A stretch of 64,000 nt of DNA from Forficula auricularia (lineage: Eukaryota; Arthropoda; Insecta; Dermaptera; Forficulidae). The notes under the pieces were generated by a model. The model did no database searches. It was not told the origin of the DNA and saw only the letters and a list, made by a program, of their open reading frames with translations. The stretch covers positions 22,049,870-22,113,869 of the forward strand of contig JALMQS010000187.1 of the NCBI GenBank assembly GCA_024734495.1, given 5' to 3'. Below, in pieces: positions 62,608 to 64,000 of the stretch (the stretch's first letter is position 1; each line of letters starts with the position of its first letter). Both the position numbers and the translations under genes were made by a program.

Positions 62608-62895
62608 TAATATATATATATATATATATATATATGGATTTCAAAACAGTAGGTTCCCTCGAAAAGTTGTAAAATAATAAAGTGAAACATCAAAAGATAA
62701 AAAAAAGCGACATACAAAGAAACATAATTTTTTTATTTTACCACAAGTTTTTCAAGGAAGATTGTAAATTAAAAAAAAAGCCAGAACAAAAAATAATCGA
62801 AGGGTCAAAAAGGATGCAAATGTTCAAAAAAAAAGAATGGGAATTATTCGTAGTTGAAAAATTAATTTAAAATATAAAAATTGGGGTAAAAAAGA
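62608..62895. other. A-rich stretch after (TA)n run
   Basis: A (TA)n run at 62608-62636 and A-rich DNA; the 62682-62870 frame is lysine-rich by composition only. Confidence 0.45.
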
Positions 62896-63109
62896 GTTAC
62901 CGTCAAATTGACGGCTTTTGGGCGTTCTTGGTAAATCCATCATTTTCTCCTAAATAAAAATTCATAGGGTGCTATTTTTTTTTATTCGAAAGCTATTCAA
63001 AAATGATTAAAAGTCAGCCAGTTTCAAAATTCCAACTTAAATAGTAACGAAATGAAAGAGAAATGAAATGTGAAAACCGTCAAATTGACGGCTTCGGGCG
63101 TTCTAAAAC

Positions 63110-63724
63110 AATCTACTTTATTTACTTATCTAGTTATAAGTTATAAGGAAATATATACCTACATTTCCCGGTCGATGTATACATCATCCCACTATGCACT
63201 TTTATAATAACATATTGCATCAAGCAGAGGACAACCTCATTGATGACTCTTTATATAGTAGTGGTATTAGTTGAATTAAATTCAATACATATCCGATTCT
63301 AATTATACTTAAGTTGGTACGCGTGTGTTTGCTGTCTGTCCCAAGTGGATGTCCATGAAAGGCGGGAGCGTGGGAGACGTTGAGGAACAACTCCATAACT
63401 CAAACCAACTCCAAGAAAAAGAAAAATAAGTGACTCTTCTATGGTACAATAACGGTCAACGGGATCCCGTGGGATTTCTTTCAAATCGAACCGTTAGAAA
63501 ATCGGGATTAGCTACAATTTCTCTGAAACTGAAAATAATTCAATCAATTACTCTTTTTAAAACATACAATTTCTTGCATTTTTTAACTATATATGTTATT
63601 CAGATCTAAAGTTCTCAGTATAAAAATTAATCAAAATAAAAGTCCTCCTTATGAAGAAAATTAATACAACCCGATGTAAACTTGTTTCTAAATTTTTGAT
63701 CAATTAGCCTAATAATTCATAGTT
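63110..63724. other. AT-rich intergenic, no gene seen
   Basis: Nothing recognisable; the 63299-63484 minus-strand frame shows no domain. Confidence 0.45.
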
Positions 63725-64000
63725 GCTGGAGTACCGAGCGATGGTCAGTAACTTTTTCCCTCTAAATAGCTTAATAATTCATGACACTTGATAAGTACAC
63801 CAATTTGAAACAAAAAGGTTAGTTACGTTTTTGAGAAAATAAAAAAAAAACGAAAAATCTTTCATGTAAATGTCCACTTCCGGGGTTCCGATTTCAACCA
63901 AAAGCTTGCTGTACTCCTTCTAGTCTATATGGAACTTAAGTTTTGAATTTCGTAGCTCTGAGATTTATGGTTGCGAAATGCAGGGGGAGGGGTACATTCT
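63725..64000 (+). repeat. dispersed repeat D, copy at window edge
   Basis: GCTGGAGTACCGAGCGATGG, GACACTTGATAAGTACACCA, CATGTAAATGTCCACTTCC and CCAAAAGCTTGCTGTACTCC follow the order of the blocks at 47312-48530. It runs out of the window. Confidence 0.75.

Larger units (their letters stand above)
60621..63109. mobile_element. piggyBac-like termini around nested elements
   Basis: Left: TTAACACTAGAACGCCCGGA at 60621, with a second AGAACGCCCGGATGCCGTCA block and TCAATTTGAC at 60675. Right candidates: CCGTCAAATTGACGGC then GGGCGTTCT at 62901-62936, and again at 63078-63104. TTAA next to CACTAGAA-type ends fits piggyBac. The right TTAA is not preserved, and two right ends suggest duplication. No transposase inside. 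Confidence 0.5.

Noticed and set aside
1..64000. CRISPR array, bacterial operons, phage or plasmid features
   Set aside because: No short regularly spaced repeats with unique spacers, no gene density or Shine-Dalgarno pattern; tandem repeats here have no spacers.

Overview
This window reads as intergenic DNA of a large, A+T-rich, repeat-filled arthropod genome, most likely an insect. The evidence: no bacterial-style gene density and no operons; long AT-rich spacer; a scaffold gap of 100 N; Jockey-type LINEs; a tRNA-headed SINE with an RTE-type (GAT)n tail; hAT, piggyBac, Tc1 and Helitron remnants with termini typical of insect families; and a Ty3/gypsy LTR retrotransposon. The order of insect cannot be settled by eye. 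I see no complete host gene. The only plausible host coding sequence is one short GC-rich exon-like stretch near 58.66-58.79 kb.

Layout. 0-10 kb: two copies of a LINE family here called L, a hAT-type element with a perfect 8-bp target-site duplication (TSD) at 2777-3978, a decayed hAT transposase end at 6.1-6.5 kb and a long palindrome at 8 kb. 10-18 kb: several small terminal-inverted-repeat (TIR) elements and one whose interior is a 10-unit, 20-bp minisatellite (17.5 kb). 18-28 kb: a Tc1 transposase tail running into a ~176-bp tandem array interrupted by a tRNA-like insertion with a 16-bp TSD; a SINE with an 11-bp TSD at 22.6 kb; short LINE and hAT fragments. 28.9-33.8 kb: a nearly complete, recently inserted Ty3/gypsy element with almost identical LTRs. 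33.8-46 kb: palindromic elements, Jockey and L fragments, a piggyBac transposase pseudogene, hAT elements, a 277-bp-arm inverted repeat around a minisatellite, and an L copy split by a hAT element. 46-56 kb: dispersed repeats, two more hAT elements with TSDs, a perfect 34-bp hairpin, and a Jockey LINE lying between inverted repeats next to the gap. 56-64 kb: a deleted Helitron keeping its helicase tail, the exon-like stretch, a 5S-like fragment, a tRNA-like palindrome, and a nest of piggyBac-like ends, a Helitron, a hAT element and a 119-bp tandem repeat.

The most unusual system is the LTR retrotransposon. The 12 bases directly after its 5' LTR are not a tRNA primer-binding site but are the exact reverse complement of 12 bases inside the LTR. 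These begin about 30 bp after a TATA-like box and just after an AATAAA, which is where the mRNA 5' end would be expected. That is the layout of self-primed reverse transcription known from the yeast element Tf1. The element is broken only by five one-base frame changes, each at or near an A-run of seven or more. It may therefore be intact in life and damaged by homopolymer errors in the assembly, or only recently broken.

A second theme is minisatellites inside transposable elements: a 20-bp unit inside a TIR element, and a 119-bp unit found at three loci in different settings.
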